The notes under the pieces are model-generated. The model ran no database searches, had not been told where the DNA came from, and saw only the letters and a list, made by a program, of their open reading frames with translations. Source: an uncultured Traorella sp. (GTDB lineage Bacteria; Bacillota_I; Bacilli_A; Erysipelotrichales; Erysipelotrichaceae). From it: a stretch of 62,507 bases of DNA. Below are positions 45,261-53,426 of this stretch, piece by piece (position 1 is the first letter of the stretch; the number at the start of each line of letters is the position of its first letter). The stretch covers positions 1 through 62,507 of the forward strand of contig CALUVS010000006.1 in assembly GCA_944324265.1 (NCBI GenBank). Reading direction: 5' to 3'. Both the position numbers and the translations under genes were made by a program.

Positions 45261-47441
45261 ATGAAAAATGCCAAACGTATATTTGTTTTGCTCTTTGCAG
45301 CTTTGCTTATATTAATGTCCGTGATGTGTGTATCCTTTTATGACAATGTCAAAGCAAGTACAGTCATCGATGAAAACATGGTCTTGTGGCAGCTGGAAGA
45401 CGAATTGAGATATTTTTTGATTGGAAAAGCGATGGAAATTGATCCGGAGTATCAGCTATTGACTTTCTCAGATGAAGTGCCTTTGGAGGTACAGGAATCC
45501 ATCAATGATAATATGACCATGAAAATCAATGATGTCTTTTATCTTTTGGATAATGATGAAGATTTTATATATACTTTTCATAATACACTTACCCAAGAAA
45601 ATGTTTCTCGGCATACAGAAAGAGTAGAGGATATGGATGAACAGCCAGAAGATTTTTATATGTATGCTCAGTTAAATTATGATGAGCGAGGAAATCTAGA
45701 AGCCAACAATCAGATTTATTATGAGAGCTTTCGTCGTTTTCAGGCCTCTGATCTTTTGGCCAGCAATATTTATGTCACTTATACCTTTGAAGACTATTAT
45801 GGTTATGGGACAGGTGAGTTCATGGATGGAGATTTGGACTGGGAAGATTGGGAATATATCGACAGCGGTCTGATTGAGGTCAATATGCCGAAAAATCTGG
45901 AAGCAGTCATCGCTATTCCGAAAGATATGCGCGGAATCGGCTTTGTTGCAAATCGCATCAACAGCTGGGATCTTTACAATGCATATCCGGCCATTGGCCT
46001 ATTGGCAGGAGCCCTGATCCTAGCACTGTTTTTCTTGTTTTATCCGATCCGCATTGCAGAAGAAGTCAATCCATTTCTGTTAGTGAAAAAATGGAAAGGA
46101 GAATTAAATGTTGTATGGCTGACATGCTTTATTTCTGCAATGGTTGTAGGATGTATGGTCATCTGCGGACATACGATCAACAATTTCTTGGTGAATTTGC
46201 TGCAGAATTATCAGATTCACAATGCTAACGGCATTTTAGCTGTCCTTAATTTCTTTGTATGGTTCTTCACTTTCTATTTGATTTCTATTGCCTTATTTTT
46301 AATCAAATATATGTTTGCTCATGGCTTTGTACGCTACTTAAAAGAAGATACTTTGGTAGGTACCTTGATCTATTGGGTGAAGCATCTGTTTGATAAAAGT
46401 GCCGATATTGATCTAAGTCTGCCGCTGACTCGTCAAGTTTTCCAGATTGTTGCTTTGAACACCATTGTGATCTTATTGATCAATAGCTTTTTCGGCATGA
46501 GTTTTGTTTTGACAATCATTTATACTGTATGTCTGTTTTTCTGGATCAGCAGCAAAATGTCCAAGATCAAAAATGACAACGATAAAATGCTGGAAATGAC
46601 ACGTCAATTAGCGCAAGGCAATTTTGATAATGAAATTGATGAAGATGTCGGTGTTTTCAATCCTCTGAAGGAAGAACTGCAGAATATCAAGACCGGATTT
46701 GAAAAGGCTGTACAGGAAGAAACCAAATCACAGAATATGAAAACAGAACTGATCAGTCATGTTTCGCATGATCTGAAGACACCATTGACCTGCATCAAGA
46801 ATTATATTGTGTTATTGGAAGATGACACTCTGACAAATGAGCAGCGTCAGGAATATCTGAATAATGTCAAACAATATGCCAATCGTTTGAATACATTGAT
46901 TGAAGATCTGTTTGAAGTATCAAAGGTCAACAGCGGCAATATTCAATTGGAAATGATCGATCTGAACATTGTTGCGCTGATTGAACAAAGCAAAGCAGAG
47001 TATGCCGAACTGCTGGCAGAATCAGATCTTACAATTATTACTTCTTATGAAAATCCGGAGATTACGGTTCACTTAGATGGCAATAAAACATATCGTATTT
47101 TTGAAAATCTATTTACCAATATCGGCAAATATGCGATGAAGCACAGCCGTGTTTATATCGATGTCAAAGAAGATGAAGAAAATGTTTATATTGAATTTAA
47201 AAATATATCAGCGGTACAGATGAATTTTACCAGTGATGAGATTGTAGAAAGATTTGTGCGCGGGGATAAATCAAGACATGAAAGCGGAAGTGGATTGGGT
47301 CTTGCCATTGTACAGAGCTTTACGGAAGTGCAGGGCGGAACCTTAAAGATTGATATTGACGGTGATTTATTCAAAACAATCCTGACATTCAAAAAGGCAG
47401 TGAAGGAAGCATTGCCAAGCAATGAAATACAGCCGGAATAA
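45261..47441 (+). CDS. Membrane sensor histidine kinase
   Basis: A 726-residue kinase. One N-terminal membrane helix (8-26), an extracytoplasmic domain of about 210 residues, then a bundle of about six further membrane helices (240-440), a HAMP-like segment, and the dimerisation domain with phosphoacceptor His503 in VSHDLKTPLTCIKNYI. The ATPase domain ends with ESGSGLGLAIVQSFTEVQGG. Paired with the OmpR regulator before it. The topology of a sensor loop plus bundle recalls VanS/antibiotic-sensing kinases, but the signal is unknown. Confidence 0.92.
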   Translation: MKNAKRIFVLLFAALLILMSVMCVSFYDNVKASTVIDENMVLWQLEDELRYFLIGKAMEIDPEYQLLTFSDEVPLEVQESINDNMTMKINDVFYLLDNDEDFIYTFHNTLTQENVSRHTERVEDMDEQPEDFYMYAQLNYDERGNLEANNQIYYESFRRFQASDLLASNIYVTYTFEDYYGYGTGEFMDGDLDWEDWEYIDSGLIEVNMPKNLEAVIAIPKDMRGIGFVANRINSWDLYNAYPAIGLLAGALILALFFLFYPIRIAEEVNPFLLVKKWKGELNVVWLTCFISAMVVGCMVICGHTINNFLVNLLQNYQIHNANGILAVLNFFVWFFTFYLISIALFLIKYMFAHGFVRYLKEDTLVGTLIYWVKHLFDKSADIDLSLPLTRQVFQIVALNTIVILLINSFFGMSFVLTIIYTVCLFFWISSKMSKIKNDNDKMLEMTRQLAQGNFDNEIDEDVGVFNPLKEELQNIKTGFEKAVQEETKSQNMKTELISHVSHDLKTPLTCIKNYIVLLEDDTLTNEQRQEYLNNVKQYANRLNTLIEDLFEVSKVNSGNIQLEMIDLNIVALIEQSKAEYAELLAESDLTIITSYENPEITVHLDGNKTYRIFENLFTNIGKYAMKHSRVYIDVKEDEENVYIEFKNISAVQMNFTSDEIVERFVRGDKSRHESGSGLGLAIVQSFTEVQGGTLKIDIDGDLFKTILTFKKAVKEALPSNEIQPE

Positions 47442-47456
47442 GGCTGTATTTTTTGA
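47426..47456 (+). terminator. Terminator overlapping the kinase 3' end
   Basis: AATACAGCC, 7-nt loop, GGCTGTATT followed by T4; the stem begins in the last codons. Confidence 0.88.
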
Positions 47457-47537
47457 ATCTTTAGAATTTTTTAAGAATTTCATGCATATTTTATACAGAA
47501 TTTTTCTTTACAATAAAAGCATGAAAGAAGTGAGACG

Positions 47538-47726
47538 ATGAATGAAAAGTTAAGAAGTATCATGTTGGGAATGGTATTCAGCGTATTTGGTGCTGTCTGT
47601 ATCATAAAGGGAATCAGCGGCAGTGAAATGTTTGCTTATATTTTGGGATTTTTCAGTATATTTGCCGGTATTTATTTTTTCTTTGAATTGGGCAGCTATG
47701 ACTATTCCGACAATAAGAGGACTTAG
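47538..47726 (+). CDS. Small two-helix membrane protein, unknown
   Basis: A 62-residue protein with two membrane helices (about 6-26 and 32-50) and a short acidic/basic tail (DYSDNKRT). The ribosome site is GAAGTGAGACG. It forms its own unit, with TACAAT-like -10 upstream and a terminator at its end. No family recognised. Confidence 0.65.
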   Translation: MNEKLRSIMLGMVFSVFGAVCIIKGISGSEMFAYILGFFSIFAGIYFFFELGSYDYSDNKRT

Positions 47727-47740
47727 GTTCTCTTTTTTTT
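47714..47740 (+). terminator. Terminator of the small membrane protein gene
   Basis: AGAGGAC, loop TTAG, GTTCTCT (one G-T pair) followed by T residues; overlaps the last codons. Confidence 0.8.
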
Positions 47741-47842
47741 CTGAGTTTTGGATATATTTTGTATTTTAGGGGATAATCATGGACAAGAACCCATAAGCGT
47801 GTTATAGTAGTGGAGTTATTTAGAAATAAGAAAGAGGAACAA

Positions 47843-49582
47843 ATGAGTAAATTCAATGAATTAGGTTTAAGCCCACAGATTGTGAAAGCAGTTGATGAAA
47901 TGGGATATCTGGAGCCTACACAAATCCAGATGGAAGCCATTCCAGCACTGTTGAGCAGCAGAGATGTCTTGGGACGTTCCAATACAGGAACCGGCAAGAC
48001 GGCGGCGTTTGGGCTCCCGGCAATCGAGAAAGTAGACCCTCAGAATCGCAATCCGCAGATTCTGATATTAAGTCCGACAAGAGAGTTGGATATTCAAATC
48101 GCAACTGAGATGCGTAAATTCTCAAAATACAAAGAAGGCGTAAAGATCGTACCAATCTATGGGGGAGAATCCATTGAAAATCAGATCAAGCTTTTGAAAA
48201 GAGGCTGCAATATCGTGGTAGGAACACCTGGAAGAGTGATGGATCACTTACGCAGAAAAACATTAAAACTGCAGGACATCCGCATGGTTGTGCTGGATGA
48301 AGCAGATGAAATGTTAAATATGGGCTTTAAAGAAGATATTGAAACGATTTTGGCCTATATGGAACAAAAATATCAGATGGCTTTATTTTCCGCGACGATG
48401 CCGCAGGCTATCTTAAAGCTGACGCAGCAATTTCAGACAGATCCGATTTCTATCGAAGTTAAAAGTGCTCAGCGTACTATTGATACGGTAGAACAAGTGT
48501 ATTATGAATGCAAACGCGGAAGAAAAAGTGATGCATTGCGTATTTTATTAAATGCTTTGAATCCTGAATTGACGATGATTTTCTGCAATACGAAAAAAAT
48601 GGTAGAAGAATTGGTCGATGAATTGAATACATATGATATCAAGGCCATTGGACTGCATGGTGATATGAAGCAGCAATTCCGTACGCGTGTCATGGAACAG
48701 TACAAGGCAAAAAATTATCCGATTCTGATTGCGACAGATGTAGCAGCCAGAGGAATTGATGTTGATGATATTGATTTGGTTGTCAATTATGATATTCCGC
48801 AGGACTTTGAATATTATATTCATCGTGTGGGAAGAACCGGCCGTGCCGGCAAAAAAGGAAAAGCGGTTACTTTGGTATCCGGCAAAAGCCAGCTGAAGTT
48901 CATGAAGGAAATCAGCAAATATACTAAGACAATCATTCCTAGCCGTCCGCTGCCGACCAGTGAACAGCTGGAAGAAAAGAATCGTCTGTTGTATATTGAA
49001 GAAGTGAAAAGAGCTTGTTCAGAAGGCATTGATGATCACAGCATTGAAATCGCGAATATGCTGCTGAGTGAAGGCATTGCCATTGAAAATCTGCTCAGCG
49101 GATTGATTTCTATGAGCTATAAGCCAGTCAATATTGATGTTGCCAGTGTCAGTGACGGAAGCAGAAAAGAACGTCATTTTGATGTCGGAGAAACAACTAC
49201 GCTGCATTTTAATGTCGGCAAGAATCAGAAAATTGCTGCCAGCAACATTGTAGCGGCCATTGCACAATACACACAATTATCCAGTTCGATTATCGGACGC
49301 ATTGAATTGAAACCGCGCTATACGTTAGTGGATATTCAGAATGAGTATGTAGATGTCGTATTGCAGAAAATGATGGTATGTATGATCAAAGGCTATGAAG
49401 TCAATGTCAAGATCGATGCTATGGATACAGCTAAAACAGATCATAGAAAGTTTTCTGAACGATCAATGGATGAAAAAAAGAAAAGACATGAGAGTGCTAA
49501 GGTCAACAGCCGAAGAATGCGCAATCGCAAAGCCGTAAAAACAGAAACAAAACCAGCACGCAGAACCCGCTCAGACAGATAG
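47843..49582 (+). CDS. DEAD-box RNA helicase with DbpA-type RNA-binding domain
   Basis: A 579-residue ATP-dependent RNA helicase. Q motif GYLEPTQIQ, Walker A SNTGTGKT, PTREL, DEAD in VLDEADEMLNMG, SAT, and HRVGRTGRAG define the two RecA domains (1-370). A C-terminal DbpA/CsdA RNA-binding domain (about 440-520, ending with VDVVLQKM) and a basic tail follow. It resembles DeaD/CshA/DbpA proteins for ribosome assembly or cold adaptation. ATG 47843 follows GAGGAACAA; the ATG 33 nt upstream is less likely. Confidence 0.92.
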   Translation: MSKFNELGLSPQIVKAVDEMGYLEPTQIQMEAIPALLSSRDVLGRSNTGTGKTAAFGLPAIEKVDPQNRNPQILILSPTRELDIQIATEMRKFSKYKEGVKIVPIYGGESIENQIKLLKRGCNIVVGTPGRVMDHLRRKTLKLQDIRMVVLDEADEMLNMGFKEDIETILAYMEQKYQMALFSATMPQAILKLTQQFQTDPISIEVKSAQRTIDTVEQVYYECKRGRKSDALRILLNALNPELTMIFCNTKKMVEELVDELNTYDIKAIGLHGDMKQQFRTRVMEQYKAKNYPILIATDVAARGIDVDDIDLVVNYDIPQDFEYYIHRVGRTGRAGKKGKAVTLVSGKSQLKFMKEISKYTKTIIPSRPLPTSEQLEEKNRLLYIEEVKRACSEGIDDHSIEIANMLLSEGIAIENLLSGLISMSYKPVNIDVASVSDGSRKERHFDVGETTTLHFNVGKNQKIAASNIVAAIAQYTQLSSSIIGRIELKPRYTLVDIQNEYVDVVLQKMMVCMIKGYEVNVKIDAMDTAKTDHRKFSERSMDEKKKRHESAKVNSRRMRNRKAVKTETKPARRTRSDR

Positions 49583-49592
49583 CGGGTTTTTT
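49564..49592 (+). terminator. Terminator overlapping the helicase 3' end
   Basis: AACCCGCT, 9-nt loop, AGCGGGTT followed by T4; the 5' arm encodes the last residues (TRSDR) and the stop. Confidence 0.9.
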
Positions 49593-49610
49593 GATGCAAA
49601 TCAGATGAAA

Positions 49611-49633
49611 TTGTGAGACATTTCACTTATAAT
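49611..49633 (+). promoter_or_regulatory. Ferredoxin gene promoter with Rex-like operator
   Basis: TTGTGAGACATTTCACTT (49611-49628) keeps the GTGA-N6-TCAC core and spacing of a Rex box and lies just ahead of, and touching, the TATAAT at 49628-49633. Binding would block the promoter. Regulator assignment is inference. Confidence 0.45.
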
Positions 49634-49649
49634 ACAGAGAGGTGATGAT

Positions 49650-50243
49650 ATGAAAACAAAGATTCAGATTGACAGAAGTAAATGCAATGGATGCGGCAAT
49701 TGTCTGAAAGTATGCCAAAATAATGTTTTGCAGTTGATTAACGGCAGGGTGCATGTCATTAATGAGAAAAGATGTGATGTCAGCGGGCATTGCATACAGT
49801 TTTGCCCACAGGATGCTATTTCTATCGGGGAGAAGCTGCCTTTTTGTGTCGGCCCTTACTGCAGTGAAATCGGCGATTCTGAATTGTATAATTGGCCGGT
49901 GCAGATCACAAGTGTCAATGTCAACAATCGTCATTTGCCGGACAGTGATTTATTGATTGCGGCAGATTGCGGAGCCTATGCCTATGCTGATTTTCATAAT
50001 GATTTCATCCGTGACCATGTGACCTTGATTGCCTGTCCGAAAAATGATCTGACCAATCATTTGCTGGAAAAACTGACGTTATTGTTTGAATCTGTGCATT
50101 TCAACTCCATCAGTGTAGTGGCCATGAATGCACAATGCTGTCATCCTCTTTTGGGAATTGTGCGGGAAGCCGTTGAAAAAAGCGGGTGCGGTCTGTCCAT
50201 TCAGGAATGCGTTATTTCGCCGGATGGAGAAGTCTTTCGCTAG
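49650..50243 (+). CDS. 4Fe-4S ferredoxin domain protein
   Basis: A 197-residue protein. The N-terminal domain has CNGCGNCLKVCQ and CDVSGHCIQFCP, two cluster motifs, the second with one extra residue between the first two Cys. A C-terminal domain of about 120 residues (LIAADCGAYAYADFH; IACPKNDLTNHLLEKL) carries further Cys and resembles the C-terminal part of 4Fe-4S proteins in clostridial redox loci. Function unknown. Ribosome site AGAGAGGTGATGAT. Confidence 0.82.
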   Translation: MKTKIQIDRSKCNGCGNCLKVCQNNVLQLINGRVHVINEKRCDVSGHCIQFCPQDAISIGEKLPFCVGPYCSEIGDSELYNWPVQITSVNVNNRHLPDSDLLIAADCGAYAYADFHNDFIRDHVTLIACPKNDLTNHLLEKLTLLFESVHFNSISVVAMNAQCCHPLLGIVREAVEKSGCGLSIQECVISPDGEVFR

Positions 50244-50331
50244 TGGGAAAGTCTTGTTATAATTTGTGGAATTATGTGAATATATTGAATTGTCAAATGA
50301 ATTTTGTATAATAAAGTGTAGAGGCTGAGGT

Positions 50332-50784
50332 ATGGAAAAAATTAGAAGTAATCACTTGAAATGCAGAAATCTACCTTATGATTATGAAGTTGTGGATCAA
50401 ATTGATTCGAAGCCGGTCATCGGATTGGCCGCATTAGCCATCATCGGCTTTTTTACCTTAGGATCACAATATTTTATGATTGGTGCAGTCTTGATCTTTA
50501 TGAGTTTCTATGGCTTTATCAATATGAAAAATGATACTTTGGTTGTTTTTACAGATTCGTTTGTCATTTTTTATTTGGATAACCATAAAGAAGATTGTTA
50601 TCTCATTTATTGGGATGAAATTATGGATTATCGTTATATCAATAAACCATTTGAAACTGATTTGATTGAAATTACTTTGATCAACGGCAAGAAAATTCAG
50701 TTTAAATCAGTATCAAAACCGATTCTGATGCGGAATTTCAAAAAGCATGTAAAAAAGAGAATTGAGATAGACAATGACGATTAG
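50332..50784 (+). CDS. Membrane protein with PH-like domain, unknown
   Basis: A 150-residue protein with two adjacent membrane helices (about 30-50 and 52-66) and a cytosolic or external domain rich in beta strands (LVVFTDSFVIFYLD; LIEITLINGKKIQFKS), of PH-like (YdbT/DUF304) shape. A TATAAT at about 50309 and a GAGGCTGAGGT site precede it. Confidence 0.72.
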   Translation: MEKIRSNHLKCRNLPYDYEVVDQIDSKPVIGLAALAIIGFFTLGSQYFMIGAVLIFMSFYGFINMKNDTLVVFTDSFVIFYLDNHKEDCYLIYWDEIMDYRYINKPFETDLIEITLINGKKIQFKSVSKPILMRNFKKHVKKRIEIDNDD

Positions 50785-50796
50785 GCATTGTCTTTT
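50769..50796 (+). terminator. Terminator overlapping the stop of the PH-like protein
   Basis: AGACAATG, 9-nt loop, CATTGTCT followed by TTT; contains the stop codon. Confidence 0.82.
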
Positions 50797-50845
50797 ATTT
50801 GAAGTCATGGGATAATATATCCGTTATGAGTGAGGAGTGAACAAT

Positions 50846-51331
50846 ATGAAGAAAATATTTTTAGGTTTTATGGCAGCCTTTATGATGTTTGTCAGCGGCT
50901 GCGGAAATAGTGCAAATTATGAACGTAATACTGAACAAGGACGAATTGAAAGAGTTCAGTTTGCAGATATGCAGGAAAAGATGGCCAATGGTGATTCATT
51001 TGTGATGGCTTTTTCTCAGGAAAACTGTTCTCACTGCATTGCTTTCAGAGAAGAAGTATTGCCTGAATATATTGTCGATCATGGATTTACTTTCTATGAA
51101 GTACTGTTAGATATTCAGGAAGATATGGAGCCATTGTATCAATTTGTCATTGATCATCCAAATCCGGATCGTTTCTTATCTTCAGATATGGATTCTGAAT
51201 CAATTTACACACCGACATTCTATTTTGTGGAAGATGGTGAAGTAAAGGATATTTGGATCGGAGAAATTACCTACGAACAATTTGATGAATATATTGTGAA
51301 GTATCAATTAGATAAGGTAGCAGAAGAATAG
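50846..51331 (+). CDS. Thioredoxin-like lipoprotein
   Basis: A 161-residue exported lipoprotein (lipobox VSGCG at about 17-21) with a thioredoxin-fold domain: the CSHC motif in FSQENCSHCIAFREEVLPEY (about 59-62) and the cis-Pro region YTPTFYFVEDGEV. It resembles extracellular thiol-disulfide proteins of Firmicutes. No CcdA-type partner adjoins. ATG 50846 follows GAGGAGTGAAC. Confidence 0.82.
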   Translation: MKKIFLGFMAAFMMFVSGCGNSANYERNTEQGRIERVQFADMQEKMANGDSFVMAFSQENCSHCIAFREEVLPEYIVDHGFTFYEVLLDIQEDMEPLYQFVIDHPNPDRFLSSDMDSESIYTPTFYFVEDGEVKDIWIGEITYEQFDEYIVKYQLDKVAEE

Positions 51332-51355
51332 GAGTGAAAGCTCCTATTTTTATTT
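51327..51355 (+). terminator. Terminator of the thioredoxin-like gene
   Basis: AATAGGAG, 6-nt loop, CTCCTATT followed by TTTATTT; starts within the stop codon. Confidence 0.88.
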
Positions 51356-51375
51356 GCAGAAAATTTGTAAGAGAC

Positions 51376-51404
51376 TTGAAAATAATTTTCATTCATAATA
51401 TAAT
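51376..51404 (+). promoter_or_regulatory. Promoter of the alpha-hydroxyacid oxidase-like gene
   Basis: TTGAAA, 17-nt spacer, TATAAT, among the best promoters in the window. It ends 9 nt before ATG 51414 and 24 nt before ATG 51429. Confidence 0.82.
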
Positions 51405-51428
51405 AATAGCAATATGAAAGATGAAAAT

Positions 51429-52448
51429 ATGAGAGATTGGAAAAATGTTCTGGCTTCAGCCAGAAGCAAGATGACAAAGTGTCGAGCATGTCCGGAATGC
51501 AATGGTCTTGCCTGCAGAGGAGAAACTCCCGGATGCGGAGGTAAGGGAAGCGGTGAGTCCTTTGTACGCAATGTTTCGATGCTGAAACAAGTAAAGCTGA
51601 ATTTGGATACGATTGTCGGCAATGAGCCTGTAAGCTGTGAGGCTGATTTTTTTGGCGTTCAGACTGCTTTGCCTGTTTATGTAGCGCCGATCGGCGGAAT
51701 CAAAACAAATTATGGAGCTGAGATGAGTGAAGCAGAGTATGCAAGAGCTTTGATCGAAGGATGCAAGGATAAAACGGTAGTATTCACAGGAGATGGTGTA
51801 GATTTCAATATGTTCCAGGATCCTTTGCTTATTCAAAATGAGGTCGGCGGGCAGATTGTTCCGACATTCAAGCCATGGATCTATCCGGAAATTGCGAAGC
51901 GGATCGAAGCTGTCAAAAAGGCAGGCTTTTCACTGGTCTGCAGTGATATTGATGCGGCTGGACTGACAGCGCTGAGAAACAGTGCTGCACCTGTACAGTT
52001 CCGCAATAGTGAAGAATTGAAACAGCTGATTGAAGAAATTCAAATGCCTTTGATCGTAAAAGGCATTATGTCTGTTAAAGGAGCGATGAAAGCATTAGAA
52101 GCAGGCGCTGCAGGAATTGTTGTTTCAAATCACGGCGGACGTGTATTGGATGATTGTTCAAGTTCTATCGAAGTATTGCCGGAAATTGCTGAAGCGGTCA
52201 ATGGCAGAATGAAAATTTTTGCTGATGGAGGCTTCCGCAGCGGCAAAGATGTATTTAAGGCATTGGCCTTAGGCGCGGATGGCGTATTGATCGGCCGTCC
52301 ATTTTCCTTGGCTGCGATTGGTGACGGCAGTGAAGGTGTGAAAATTTATTTGAATAAATTGGAAAATGAACTGAAAGAAACAATGCAGATGTGTGGCTGC
52401 ACGAAGCTTTCAGATATTCATAGATCATGTGTGAGAATTACTTTCTAG
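51429..52448 (+). CDS. FMN-dependent alpha-hydroxy-acid oxidizing protein
   Basis: A TIM-barrel flavoprotein related to lactate/glycolate oxidase and IDI-2. It has an N-terminal Cys-rich stretch (CRACPECNGLACRGETPGCG) that could hold an Fe-S cluster or zinc, then VYVAPIGGIKTNYG, catalytic-region IVKGIMSVKGAMKALEAGA, NHGGR (His-Gly-Gly-Arg, substrate/FMN) and FADGGFRSGKDVFKALALGAD with the phosphate site IGRP. Substrate unknown. ATG 51429 matches typical family N-termini; ATG 51414 is possible and would be almost leaderless. Confidence 0.87.
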   Translation: MRDWKNVLASARSKMTKCRACPECNGLACRGETPGCGGKGSGESFVRNVSMLKQVKLNLDTIVGNEPVSCEADFFGVQTALPVYVAPIGGIKTNYGAEMSEAEYARALIEGCKDKTVVFTGDGVDFNMFQDPLLIQNEVGGQIVPTFKPWIYPEIAKRIEAVKKAGFSLVCSDIDAAGLTALRNSAAPVQFRNSEELKQLIEEIQMPLIVKGIMSVKGAMKALEAGAAGIVVSNHGGRVLDDCSSSIEVLPEIAEAVNGRMKIFADGGFRSGKDVFKALALGADGVLIGRPFSLAAIGDGSEGVKIYLNKLENELKETMQMCGCTKLSDIHRSCVRITF

Positions 52449-52461
52449 AAAGGAGAAAATT

Positions 52462-52851
52462 ATGAACACTTATGAAAATAATGCGTTTTTCTGGCAGAAA
52501 CTGGATACACTATATTTATCCAGCAAACTTGTGATTGACAGACCTAAAAATACATGTCATTATAAATACTCGAACTTGATTTATCCGGTAGACTATGGCT
52601 ATCTGAGCGATACAACAAGTTCAGATCAGTCCCCAATTGATGTATTCAAGGGCTCTTTGAAATCCAGCAAGGTCATGGCTGTGATCGTAAGCGCAGATAT
52701 CTTGAAAAAAGACTGTGAAGTGAAATTGCTGGTCGGATGCACTGATGAAGAAATCCATGATATTTTGGTATTTTTGAATCAGACTGAGTTCCAGAAGGCG
52801 GTCCTGCTTCAAAGAGGGGATGAAGTCCCTGAATGGGCGAGTGCTGATTAA
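52462..52851 (+). CDS. Inorganic pyrophosphatase-like protein, divergent
   Basis: A 129-residue protein with the family I pyrophosphatase strand pattern VIDRPKNTCHYKY...LIYPVDYGYLSDT, but the DGDPLD metal motif reads DQSPID and the later Asp-x-Lys site reads EVK. At least one metal-binding Asp is therefore missing. The protein is shorter than true enzymes (about 175 residues). It may have another phosphate-binding or hydrolytic role. Ribosome site AAAGGAGAAAATT; 13 nt after the oxidase gene. Confidence 0.75.
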   Translation: MNTYENNAFFWQKLDTLYLSSKLVIDRPKNTCHYKYSNLIYPVDYGYLSDTTSSDQSPIDVFKGSLKSSKVMAVIVSADILKKDCEVKLLVGCTDEEIHDILVFLNQTEFQKAVLLQRGDEVPEWASAD

Positions 52852-52870
52852 CACTCAAGAAAGGATGACA

Positions 52871-53338
52871 ATGAAAAAATTAACCGTGATATTTGCACTT
52901 TGTGCATCTCTGTTTGGCTGTTCCAGCAATACAACACCAAATGCAGATATTCAGGCAATGAAAGAAGACTTTTATACACAAGTCGATGAAGGAAATTTGG
53001 TGTTTGGTGCTTTGGCAGAGCTGGATGATACAATGATTCAGGATGTGTATGGGATTGATCCTGAAATCTTAGAAGATTATTTTGTCGGTATCCCAATGAT
53101 GAATGTACAAGCTAATGAAATTGCTATGTTTGAAGTCAAAGAGGGTCATTTGGATGAAGTGAAGCAAGCAGTGGAAACACGCTTGGATGCTTTGACTGAA
53201 CAGTGGAAAATGTATTTGCCGGCACAGCTTGAATTAGTAGAAAATGCGCAGACATACGAAAATGGTAATTATTATTTTATGGTGATCAGTGAATCTGCGG
53301 ATGAAACGATTGCATTTATTCAAGGCTATTTTCAGTAA
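52871..53338 (+). CDS. DUF4358 lipoprotein, short paralog
   Basis: A 155-residue lipoprotein (lipobox LFGCS) made of one DUF4358 domain: GALAELDDTMIQDVYGIDPE, then ANEIAMFEVKEGHLDEVKQAVETR and QTYENGNYYFMVIS. It is clearly paralogous to the C-terminal domain of the next protein, so the pair arose by duplication. ATG 52871 is set by GAAAGG and the signal peptide. DUF4358 lipoproteins commonly precede MBOAT genes in Firmicutes; function unknown. Confidence 0.82.
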   Translation: MKKLTVIFALCASLFGCSSNTTPNADIQAMKEDFYTQVDEGNLVFGALAELDDTMIQDVYGIDPEILEDYFVGIPMMNVQANEIAMFEVKEGHLDEVKQAVETRLDALTEQWKMYLPAQLELVENAQTYENGNYYFMVISESADETIAFIQGYFQ

Positions 53339-53426
53339 TTGTAAAAATTGAAATGATAGAAAACTTCTTCCTTTTTTAGAAAAACTATGTCATAATAGTG
53401 CCTATGAAAAGGAGAAGTTTTTTTTT

